In this document: positions 46,681 through 54,758 of the stretch, in pieces | How the letters are laid out: each line of letters starts with the position of its first letter | Position numbering within the stretch: the first letter of the stretch is position 1 | From: an uncultured Clostridium sp. | GTDB lineage: Bacteria > Bacillota > Clostridia > TANB77 > CAG-508 | Direction: 5' to 3' | Length of the DNA: 64,000 bases | NCBI GenBank assembly: GCA_900552555.1 | Contig: URZW01000002.1 | Location: 62,001-126,000 of the forward strand | Notes under the pieces: generated by a model | What the model saw: only the letters and a program-made list of their open reading frames with translations | Database searches by the model: none | What the model was told of the DNA's origin: nothing | Position numbers and translations under genes: made by a program

Positions 46681-47985
46681 ATGAATATTTTAGAGATTAT
46701 AGAAAAAAAGAGAGAAAAACAAGAATTAACAAAAGAAGAAATTGAATATTTTGTGAAAGAATATGTAGAAGGAGAAGTAGCAGACTACCAAGCAGCAGCA
46801 CTAGTAATGGCAATATTTTTAAATGGAATGACAAAACAAGAAACAACAAATTTAACAATATCAATGGCACATTCAGGAGAAATATTAGACCTATCAAAAT
46901 TAAACAAAACAATAGTAGACAAGCACTCAACAGGAGGAGTAGGAGACAAAGTATCAATCTGTTTATTACCACTAGTTGCATCACTTGGAGTACCAGTAGC
47001 AAAAATGTCAGGAAGAGGATTAGGATTTACAGGTGGAACAGTAGACAAAATGCAATCAATACCAGGTTACAAAACAGACATAGATATCAACAGTTTTATA
47101 AAAAATGTGGAAAACATTGGTATAAGCATGATTTCACAAACAATGAACTTAGCACCAGCAGACAAAAAACTATATGCACTAAGAGATAGTATTGCTTGTG
47201 TTGAAAGCATTCCATTAATAGCCTCAAGCATAATGAGTAAAAAAATAGCAAGTGGAGCAGAAAAAATTGTATTAGATGTAACGGTTGGAAAAGGTGCATT
47301 TATGAAAAATATGAAAAATGCAGAATTACTTGCAAATGAAATGATAGAAATAGGAAAACTTGCAAACAGAGAAACAGTATGTGTTTTAACAAATATGAAT
47401 GAACCACTTGGATTTGCAGTAGGAAATAATTTGGAAGTAATAGAAGCAATAAAATTTCTAAAAGGAGATATGCCAGAAGACTTAAAACAAGTAGTATTAG
47501 AACTTGGAGCATACATGATAAAACTTGCAGGACTAGGTGAAAATTTAGAAGAAAACAAAAATAAAATGCTAGAAAATATATCAAATGGAAAAGCATTTAA
47601 CAAATTTGTAGAACTAGTAAAGAATCAAGAAGGAGATATTTCATATTTAGAAGACACTAATAAATTTGAAAAAGCAAAAATCATTGAACCAATTATTGCA
47701 AAACAAGATGGATATATACAAGAAATGAATGCAGAAGAAATTGGAAAAGTAGCTTGTGGGCTTGGAGCTGGAAGAGTAAAAAAAGAGGATAGCATAGATT
47801 ATGCTGTTGGAATAATTTTAAACAAAAAAGTAGCAGAAAAGGTAACAAACGGTGATATTATAGGATATATTCACGCAAATAACCAAGAAAAATATGAAGA
47901 AGCGGAAAGAAAATTAACAGAAATTATAAAAATAAGAGAAAAGAAAATTGAAAAAGAACAAACAATTTTTGGTATTTGCAAATAA
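46681..47985 (+). CDS. pdp: pyrimidine-nucleoside phosphorylase
   Basis: 434 residues. KHSTGGVGDKVS (phosphate-binding loop), SGRGLGFTGGTVDKM (family signature) and LDVTVGKGAFMK identify the thymidine/pyrimidine nucleoside phosphorylase family, which releases sugar-1-phosphate and free base in salvage. The C-terminal domain (ACGLGAGRVKKEDSIDYAVGI) is complete. Whether it prefers thymidine (DeoA) or several pyrimidines (Pdp) cannot be told; Firmicutes enzymes are usually Pdp. Confidence 0.93.
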   Translation: MNILEIIEKKREKQELTKEEIEYFVKEYVEGEVADYQAAALVMAIFLNGMTKQETTNLTISMAHSGEILDLSKLNKTIVDKHSTGGVGDKVSICLLPLVASLGVPVAKMSGRGLGFTGGTVDKMQSIPGYKTDIDINSFIKNVENIGISMISQTMNLAPADKKLYALRDSIACVESIPLIASSIMSKKIASGAEKIVLDVTVGKGAFMKNMKNAELLANEMIEIGKLANRETVCVLTNMNEPLGFAVGNNLEVIEAIKFLKGDMPEDLKQVVLELGAYMIKLAGLGENLEENKNKMLENISNGKAFNKFVELVKNQEGDISYLEDTNKFEKAKIIEPIIAKQDGYIQEMNAEEIGKVACGLGAGRVKKEDSIDYAVGIILNKKVAEKVTNGDIIGYIHANNQEKYEEAERKLTEIIKIREKKIEKEQTIFGICK

Positions 47986-48027
47986 GTTATTGAAATTAAA
48001 TATATTTTAGTGCTATAATATTAAACA

Positions 48028-48064
48028 GAGATGTCCTTTTTGGGACGGTTCTGTTTGGGACATT
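48028..48064. repeat. GGACGGTTCT-family palindrome copy
   Basis: ATGTCC...GGGACGGTTCTGTTTGGGACAT, same family as at 6.3 and 27.6 kb; placed just after the phosphorylase gene. Confidence 0.7.
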
Positions 48065-48121
48065 GTAAAAAAATTTAGTGACAATGAACAAAACAAAGTG
48101 AAGCGAAAGGAAGAAAAAAGT

Positions 48122-48280
48122 ATGAAAAATAAAGAAAAAAATATTAAAGAGAAAAAAATAAAAAACAAAGAACAAAGAAAATATGATAAAGGACAAATAT
48201 TTGTAAAAGTCATGGCAGGAATACTAGCAATGCTTATGGTTTTATCAGTAGCAGCATCATTAATATTTTCATTAATATAG
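48122..48280 (+). CDS. small single-helix membrane protein
   Basis: 52 residues from ATG 48122 (GAAAGGA ten bases upstream). Very basic N-terminal half (KEKNIKEKKIKNKEQRK), then YDKGQIFVKVMAGILAMLMV and a C-terminal hydrophobic helix. Genes of this type sit directly ahead of cdaA in related genomes by my recollection; a link to it here is positional inference. Confidence 0.65.
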   Translation: MKNKEKNIKEKKIKNKEQRKYDKGQIFVKVMAGILAMLMVLSVAASLIFSLI

Positions 48281-48328
48281 AAAAAACAAAGTAAAAAATA
48301 ATTCTCAAAATTTGAGAGAAGGTGTAAT

Positions 48329-49267
48329 ATGGAAAAAAGTATAAGTAATAGTTGGATGAATTTTTATAATGAAAATATATTAAAAGGATTTCAAAATTTG
48401 AGTGAAAATCCATTTACCTTATTTACAACAATATTAGACTTAGTAATAGTGATATTCCTATTATATTGTTTTGTAAAAATGGTAAAAGGTTCAAGAGCAT
48501 GGCAATTAATAAAAGGAATAGCATTTTTAATAATAGCAACATGGCTTAGTGGATTATTAAATTTAAAAATTTTAAACTCAATTTTAACAGGAATAATGAA
48601 TTGGGGAGTAATAGCAATAATAGTAATATTCCAACCCGAATTAAGAAGAGGGCTTGAACAATTAGGAACAAATAAATTTACAAAATTTTTTGGATTAGAC
48701 AGTGACCTAGCAACAAAAACAAAAGAAGACATTTATAAAGTAGTTATAGCAGCTACGGAACTTTCAAAAACAAAAACAGGTGCATTAATAGTACTAGAAA
48801 GAGACATAAACATTCAAGACATAATAGCAACAGGGGTTCCAATGAATTCAGAAATATCTCCACAATTATTAGTAAATATATTTGTACCAAAAACACCCTT
48901 ACATGATGGAGCAGTTGTTATAAGTAATAACAAAATTGCAGCAGCAGCTTGCGTTTTACCGCTTTCTGATGACCAAGATATTGCGAAAGAATTAGGAACA
49001 AGACACAGAGCTGCTATAGGAATTTCAAAAGAATCTGATAGTATAGTTGTAGTAGTATCTGAAGAAACTGGAAAAATTTCTGTTGCAAAAGATGGAACTT
49101 TAATTGCAGATGTAAGGGAAGATACTTTAAAGAAAATACTGATAAGCAATATTGTTACTAAAAGATTTACACAAAAAAAGACAGTAAAAAATAAAAGAAT
49201 TGAAAATTTAAAAAAGAGATTTAGTAAGAAATCAAAAATAGAAACAAAAGAAAATGAAAATAAATAA
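48329..49267 (+). CDS. cdaA: membrane diadenylate cyclase CdaA
   Basis: 312 residues. Three N-terminal transmembrane helices (about 32-105) precede a DAC domain: TGALIVLERD, LHDGAVVIS (DGA at 193-195) and LGTRHRAAIG (RHR at 225-227), the ATP and metal contacts for making c-di-AMP. c-di-AMP controls potassium and osmotic balance and cell-wall homeostasis in Firmicutes. The C-terminus has a basic coil. The usual neighbours cdaR and glmM are not adjacent; truA follows. Confidence 0.94.
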   Translation: MEKSISNSWMNFYNENILKGFQNLSENPFTLFTTILDLVIVIFLLYCFVKMVKGSRAWQLIKGIAFLIIATWLSGLLNLKILNSILTGIMNWGVIAIIVIFQPELRRGLEQLGTNKFTKFFGLDSDLATKTKEDIYKVVIAATELSKTKTGALIVLERDINIQDIIATGVPMNSEISPQLLVNIFVPKTPLHDGAVVISNNKIAAAACVLPLSDDQDIAKELGTRHRAAIGISKESDSIVVVVSEETGKISVAKDGTLIADVREDTLKKILISNIVTKRFTQKKTVKNKRIENLKKRFSKKSKIETKENENK

Positions 49268-49296
49268 TGAAAGTCGCTCACAAGGCGGCTTTTATA
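49266..49296 (+). terminator. terminator of cdaA
   Basis: AAAGTCGC pairs with GCGGCTTT (one G-U) followed by TATAAAAT. Confidence 0.7.
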
Positions 49297-49442
49297 AAAT
49301 TATAGAAGTAAAGAGTATGTAAAGAGTGAACAATTATTACAAATTTATCTGTGTGCAGAAAAAATTTATTAACAAATATTTGTTTTCTTCATATTTGTTC
49401 TTTAGACAAAATGCATACATTAAGAAAGGAATATTACAAAAA

Positions 49443-50183
49443 ATGAGAAATATAAAATTAACAATAGAATATGATGGAAAAGACTTTAACGGCTGGCAGA
49501 AGCAACCAACAAAATTAAATATTCAAGGTACAATAGAACAAGCTATAAAAATAGTAACAGGCGAAGATGTTGATTTAATGGCATCAGGTAGAACAGATGC
49601 AGGCGTTCATGCATTTGGACAAGTTGCAAATTTTAAAACAAATTCAAATATTCCAATAGAAAAAATTCCAATAGCATTAAATTCAAATTTAAAAAAATCA
49701 ATAAGAATTATATCAGCAGAAGAAGTTGATGAACGCTTCCATAGTAGATTAACATGTAAAAGAAAAACATATAGATATGTTATAAATAATTCAGAATTTT
49801 CATCAGCTATTTATAGAAATTTAGAAACCCACATACCACAAAAATTAGATGTAGAAAAAATGAAACATGCAGCAAAATATTTTGAGGGTGAACACGATTT
49901 TAAAGCATTTAAAGCAAGTGGAACAAGTAGTAAAAGTAGTGTTAGAACAATTTACAAAGCAGAAGTTTTTGAAATGCCAAATAACAGAATTTACATTGAA
50001 TTAACAGGAAATGGATTTTTGTATAATATGGTTAGAATTATTGCTGGTACATTAGTTGATGTTGGAACAGGAAAGATACAACCTGAAGATATAGAAAAAA
50101 TAATTGAGTCTAAAGACAGAAGCTTGGCTGGGAAAACATTGCAACCAAATGGATTGTATTTAGTTAAAGTAAATTATGAATAA
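49443..50183 (+). CDS. truA: tRNA pseudouridine synthase A
   Basis: 246 residues. MRNIKLTIEYDGKDFNGWQ is the standard N-terminus; the catalytic Asp is in SGRTDAGVHAFGQ, and GNGFLYNMVRIIAGTLVDVG closes the active site. It makes pseudouridine at positions 38-40 of tRNA anticodon arms. The in-frame extension upstream from 49326 is not homologous; ATG 49443 with AAGAAAGGA is preferred. A CGC arginine codon at 49734-49736 is read normally. Confidence 0.93.
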   Translation: MRNIKLTIEYDGKDFNGWQKQPTKLNIQGTIEQAIKIVTGEDVDLMASGRTDAGVHAFGQVANFKTNSNIPIEKIPIALNSNLKKSIRIISAEEVDERFHSRLTCKRKTYRYVINNSEFSSAIYRNLETHIPQKLDVEKMKHAAKYFEGEHDFKAFKASGTSSKSSVRTIYKAEVFEMPNNRIYIELTGNGFLYNMVRIIAGTLVDVGTGKIQPEDIEKIIESKDRSLAGKTLQPNGLYLVKVNYE

Positions 50184-50268
50184 TGAAAAAATTACATCAT
50201 TAAGATATTATAATAAGTTAATCATAATAATTAAGATATTATTACATAGGTATTATTATAAATTAATA

Positions 50269-50312
50269 TAAAAGACTAGAACATATAATTATAAAAAGTT
50301 CTAGTCTTTTAA
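50269..50312. terminator. bidirectional terminator
   Basis: AAAGACTAGAAC pairs with GTTCTAGTCTTT, T run on both sides; overlaps the stop of the minus-strand regulator. Confidence 0.85.
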
Positions 50313-50545
50313 TCGTCATCCAACTCATCAAACAAAGGACTATCATAAAAATCTTTTAGTTTTATATCAAGGCCTCGGCATATTCTAAGTATAGTCAATG
50401 TTTTGGGATTTATAAATTTTTTATTAACAATTCCTTCAAGTGTTGATTGTGTAATTCCACATATTGTTGAAAGCTTATTTATTGTGATATCTCGTTCATT
50501 ACAAAGTTCTACTATTCGATAACTAACAGCTGAAATTAAAGTCAT
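50309..50545 (-). CDS. XRE-type helix-turn-helix regulator (short)
   Basis: 78 residues, one HTH: RIVELCNERDITINKLSTICGIT, recognition helix STLEGIVNKK, then TLTILRICRGLDIKLKDFY. Acidic C-terminus. Ribosome site AAGGTGG. Divergent from the pilin-like gene 130 bases away, which it might control. Confidence 0.85.
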   Translation of the reverse strand: MTLISAVSYRIVELCNERDITINKLSTICGITQSTLEGIVNKKFINPKTLTILRICRGLDIKLKDFYDSPLFDELDDD

Positions 50546-50676
50546 TTTTCCACCTTCTTATGAAAAAAGTATATCAAAAAAATAAATATAAGATTAACTG
50601 TCTACAGGTGACAATAAAAAAAGTTATATAGTAAAATATTTGATAATATTAGAATAAAAACGAAGGAGAAGGTTTG

Positions 50677-52319
50677 ATGAAAAAGAAAAATATGCTGAAA
50701 AAAAGAATGGGATTACACTAGTAACTTTAGTAATAACAATTATTATTTTATTGTTACTTGCTGGAATTACAATTGCAACACTAGGAGGAGAAAATGGGTT
50801 ATTTGTTAAAGTAAAACAATCGAAAGAAAAATATTCAATATCAGAAGCAAAAGAAAAATTAGAATTAGCAATATCAACTTTACAAATTGAACAAGAGGGA
50901 AAAGGCGAAAATTTAAAAAAGGAAGATTTGCCAAAAATAAATGATGATGAAATAGATGTTAGGGATACATCCAATTTTCCAATTAAAGTAATATGTAACA
51001 ATTATGAATTTAACATAGACTCTAATTTTGTTGTTTCATATGTTGGAATAGCAAACGAAACAATTATTACATATACAACAGAACCAGAAGGTTATACCAA
51101 TAAAAATGAAATAAAGATATTAGTAAAAATAAAAAATTCCAAGGGAATAAAAACCATAGAATATCCTAATGATAACGATAAATTACTGGCAAATGGTCAA
51201 ACAGAAATAGGATTGGATTATAAGGTTACAGCAAATGGAACATATACTTTTAAAATAGTAGATAATGATAATAAAGAGACTAAAAAAGATATAGTTATTG
51301 ATAAAATTGATACAGTTGAACCAAAAGAATTTACACCAAGTATAGAAAATACAACAATGGAAGGATTTACAATAGTTGCAAATGCAGAAGACGGAGATGC
51401 AACAAGAGAAAGTAGCAAAAGTGGAATAGAAAAATATGAATTTTATATTAACAATGTAAAATATGAAAGTGACACAAATAAATATATGGCAACTGGACTA
51501 AATAAAAATACTAATTATAATGTATATGTAATTGCATATGATAAAGCTGGTAACAGTAAAAAATCAGAAGTAATTACTGCAAAAACATCATCTACATTAC
51601 CTCCACCTGTGGCTAATATTACATTTAATGAAAATAATGCAACCAAAAAAGCTGCCGATTATCCATTATTAACAATGAGTGGAATGAAAAATTGTATTTT
51701 GGAACCTAATAAAGGAGAAGAAGTGACATTAGAAATTACAAGTAAAAAAAGTGATAATATAATTTATTATTATAGCGAAGATGGAGGAAATACCTGGAAT
51801 GAATATACTCAGCCAGTAAAAATTAGTTATAATGGAGATAATTTAATAAAAGTAAAAAGTATGTACATTAATAATAATATAGAGTCAGAAGCTCAAGAGG
51901 TAAAAAAATATATATCATATGAAATTAATACAGAATGTACAGCATCAAATTCGTTAAAAAAAATCGCATATGATAAAAATATAAATTCCTATATGTCGAT
52001 ATTATCATATGACGATATATATTTTAGAGTCAGTACAGAATGTTGGGGAAAGTATATAAATATTGACTGTAGCACACCGACACACGGATTTTATGGTTGG
52101 ATTTCATTGGGAAACAAAAATGGATTCTGGGATAATCCATTGGCTGGATACCTTGTAACTTTTACAGGGATAAGTGCACAAACACATTGTATTAGAAGTT
52201 TAAAGATACCAGAAAATTCTTTTTGGGGAGTATGTGAGGCAGGAACGTCTGGACAAGAGTTCAGGACATATGAAGTTTGGTGTGGAGAAGAAAATTTAAC
52301 AGGGCAAATAAATAAATAA
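50677..52319 (+). CDS. pilin-like surface protein 1, start offset by an A7 tract
   Basis: ATG 50677 has GAAGGAGAAGG upstream and begins KKKNMLKK, but runs to a stop after 15 codons. The pilin-like N-terminus KKNGITLVTLVITIIILLLLAG and the following 520 residues are in another frame. An A7 run at 50698-50704 that would need to be A8 joins the two. The mature protein has a shared stalk (SISEAKEKLELAISTLQIEQEG), Ig/fibronectin-like repeats (GTYTFKIVDND, NTNYNVYVIAYDKAGNSKKS) and a C-terminal Cys/Trp-rich adhesion-like domain (STECWGKYINIDC). Close paralogue at 58027 on the other strand. Slippage, phase variation or a sequence error are all possible. Confidence 0.7.
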
Positions 52320-52432
52320 CAAAAAGTAACCAAATCCAATAAAAAGCATAAAATATAGTAAAAACGATTAAAAATCAAAATTTTTAAACTTTATAGTTAA
52401 CCAAAAAAAGTTAACTTGAAAGGAGAAAAAGA

Positions 52433-53006
52433 ATGAACGCTTTACTAATATTTTTTGCTTTACCAATAGCAGTAATAATAATATCAATAGCACTACAAAA
52501 AATCTTCAAATGTCCATTTTTAGTAGCAGCAATAATATTTGCAATATTCCTAATAGTAACATTTGTAATAGGAAATCTAAATTACTTAGTAGCAACAATA
52601 GCATATACAATACTAGCATTTATAACAGCAGTACTAACAAACATAATTTGCAGAATATTTAGAGAATTAGATAGGAGAGAAGGAGAAAGAGAATCAAGTT
52701 GTTGTAACAGAAGAAACAGAAATTCAAACAATAACAATAATGGAACACAACTATTATCAATAACTCGGAGACTGCTCAAACAACAATAATGGAAATTTAT
52801 TAACAATAAGTAGTAATGGATGTAATGGAGTTGAAAATGACTTATTAACAATCAACACAAATTGTCCAAATAATAGCAATAATAACAGTTGTTCATGCAG
52901 TTGCAATACATCAAATGATTCAATAGCAGTTAGAGCAAATGTATTTCCAAATAATAATACAAATGGAAGAACGGGAAGTTTTTGTGGATGCTTTAGAAGA
53001 AGGTAG
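52433..53006 (+). CDS. small membrane protein with Asn/Cys-rich tail, read with a +1 shift at CGG
   Basis: 190 residues once joined. About three N-terminal hydrophobic helices (MNALLIFFALPIAVIIIS, LVAAIIFAIFLIVTFVIG, LVATIAYTILAF), DUF2651-like in general appearance, then a Cys/Asn-rich tail. The zero frame ends 11 codons after the in-frame CGG at 52766. The +1 frame is open for 79 codons and continues the same repeat theme: NNNNNGTQLLSIT in frame 1 is followed by GDCSNNNNGNLLTIS and ENDLLTINTNC in frame +1, ending GSFCGCFRRR. The repeat carrying on across the break shows that both frames belong to one protein. AAAGGAG ribosome site. Confidence 0.75.
52766..52768 (+). other. CGG frameshift site 6 (Asn/Cys-rich membrane protein)
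   Basis: ACT CGG AGA in the zero frame; skipping C gives GGA GAC TGC and 79 further open codons. Confidence 0.8.
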
Positions 53007-53007
53007 A

Positions 53008-53058
53008 AAATGTCGAATTTTGCGATGAAAAAATATTGCAAAGTTCGACATTTTGTAG
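53008..53058 (+). terminator. terminator with paired TGTCGAA sites
   Basis: AAAATGTCGAA and TTCGACATTTT form outer arms with an inner TTTGC/GCAAA pair; T-rich tail follows. The stem halves equal TGTCGAA boxes, so it might also bind a regulator. Confidence 0.7.
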
Positions 53059-53274
53059 TATTATATAAATACTTTAATTTTATTCAAATATTTATTCAAG
53101 GTCAAAAATCGATGACCAAAATTCCAAAAAATACAAAAAAGTAAAGAAGATGATTACAATAATAAAAGGAAATTAACTTTTAAATTAATATTGACAAAAT
53201 CAAAAATGAATATTATAATAAAGGAGATGAAGTAATATAGAAATATTTACATATGGAGAGTATATAAAATATAG

Positions 53275-53694
53275 ATGTTTATTCAAAAAATGGTCAAAAA
53301 AAAAAGAAAGGATACAAATGAAATTATAGAAATATTAAACAAAGTAATTAAAAGTACTAAAGATGAAAATAAAGAAATGCTTAAAAGAATTATATTTATA
53401 GCTTTAGAAGAAAAGCTAGGATATAAGGAAACAATGGAAGTAATTGATAAAATAGATGGAGGTGAGGAAGAAATGTTAGCAATAGTAGATACAATACGCA
53501 GAGAAAATCAAATGTATATAAATATGGGAAGAAAAGAAGCAAAGAAAGAAGCAAAAAAAGAAATTAAAAACAAGCTATATAAAATAGCACAAAAGTTATT
53601 GGAAAGAAATACATCAAAAGAGGATGTAGCAGAAATAACAGGACTAAAAGAAAAAGAAATAGAAAAAGTATTAAAAATGGAGAAAATATTATAA
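53275..53694 (+). pseudogene. C-terminal remnant of an Rpn/YhgA-like transposase-nuclease
   Basis: 139 residues corresponding only to the C-terminal tail usual in this family: DENKEMLKRIIFIALEEKLGYKETM, MLAIVDTIRRENQMYINMGRKEAKKEAKKE, then KIAQKLLERNTSKEDVAEITGLKEKEIEKVL, a helix-turn-helix-like ending. No nuclease domain precedes it; the 53007-53274 stretch shows a possible AGGAGATGAAG start followed at once by stops. Its homologous body resembles the gene at 22592, which lacks this tail. Confidence 0.55.
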
Positions 53695-53810
53695 AAAAAC
53701 ACGAACAATGTAATTAGCCAAAAAGCCAAAGAACTACAAATAAAATTGCTTGATAATTTTACATTTTTATGTTAAACTAATAAATGCAAAACATTTTAGG
53801 AGGAATAAAA

Positions 53811-54707
53811 ATGTTAGAAATTATAGAAGATACACTAATAGATGCCATAAAACTATTACCATTTCTATTTATAACATATCTAATTATGGAATATATAGAA
53901 CACAAAATGGGACATAAAACAAAAAAGGCAATAAAAAAATCAGGAAAATGGGGACCAATAATAGGAAGCATACTTGGAGCATTTCCACAATGTGGATTTT
54001 CAGTATCAGCAACAAATCTATATGCAGGACGAGTTATAACACTAGGGACACTAATAGCTGTATATCTATCTACATCAGATGAAATGCTACCAATATTTAT
54101 ATCAGAAGCGGTTTCTCCAATAATAATATTAAAAATATTAGGAATAAAACTTATTATAGGAATGATAGCAGGAACAATAATAGACTTATTAGTACATATA
54201 ATAAAAAACAAAATAATAAAAAATAAAAAAATTGAAATAACAGTTGAAGAAGAAAATGATGAAGACGAAATAGGACATATGTGCGAAGAAGACCACTGTC
54301 ACTGTAATGAAAGTGGAATACTTAAATCAGCAATACATCATACATTAAGCATATTGTTATTTATAATAATAATAACATTTATTATAAATACAGTGGTACA
54401 CTTTGTAGGGGAAGAAACCATTGCAAGTTGGATATTAAATAAACCAGTAATTGGACCAATAATTGCATCACTAATAGGATTAATTCCAAACTGTGCGGCA
54501 TCAGTAATAATAACAAATATGTATTTAGAAAATGTTATTTCACTGGGAAGTATGATTTCAGGTTTATTAACAGGTGCAGGAGTTGGACTTGCAGTCTTAT
54601 TAAAAACAAATAATAAAATTAAAGAAAATATAGGAATAATCACTTTATTATATGCAATAGGAGTTATATCAGGTATAATAATCGATTTAATAGGAATTGC
54701 ATTATAA
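53811..54707 (+). CDS. ArsP_2-type 10-TM heavy-metal/manganese transporter
   Basis: 299 residues from ATG 53811 (AGGAGG upstream). Two homologous hydrophobic halves, each with a Pro-Gln/Asn-Cys motif: GAFPQCGFSVSATNLYAG and GLIPNCAASVIITNMYLENV, plus STSDEMLPIFISE. A central cytosolic loop rich in acidic residues, His and Cys (MCEEDHCHCNES) probably binds metal. Members of this family are annotated as putative arsenic or manganese transporters; the substrate is not proven. Confidence 0.8.
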   Translation: MLEIIEDTLIDAIKLLPFLFITYLIMEYIEHKMGHKTKKAIKKSGKWGPIIGSILGAFPQCGFSVSATNLYAGRVITLGTLIAVYLSTSDEMLPIFISEAVSPIIILKILGIKLIIGMIAGTIIDLLVHIIKNKIIKNKKIEITVEEENDEDEIGHMCEEDHCHCNESGILKSAIHHTLSILLFIIIITFIINTVVHFVGEETIASWILNKPVIGPIIASLIGLIPNCAASVIITNMYLENVISLGSMISGLLTGAGVGLAVLLKTNNKIKENIGIITLLYAIGVISGIIIDLIGIAL

Positions 54708-54758
54708 TAAATCATAATAAAAAACTGCCAAAAGTAAATAACTAATGACAGTTTTTAT

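Noticed and set aside
49326..49442. N-terminal extension of truA
   Set aside because: Not homologous to TruA and without a ribosome site; the ATG at 49443 matches the family start.
7998..53006. The six frame breaks as random sequencing or assembly errors
   Set aside because: Errors would not be expected to fall every time on an in-phase CGG followed by A/T, with the same +1 direction and a Gly codon overlapping. None is in a homopolymer of the kind that usually causes indel errors. Raw reads would still be the decisive check.
7998..53006. P-site slippage as the mechanism of the +1 shift
   Set aside because: The codon before CGG differs at every site and in most cases the P-site tRNA could not re-pair one base downstream.
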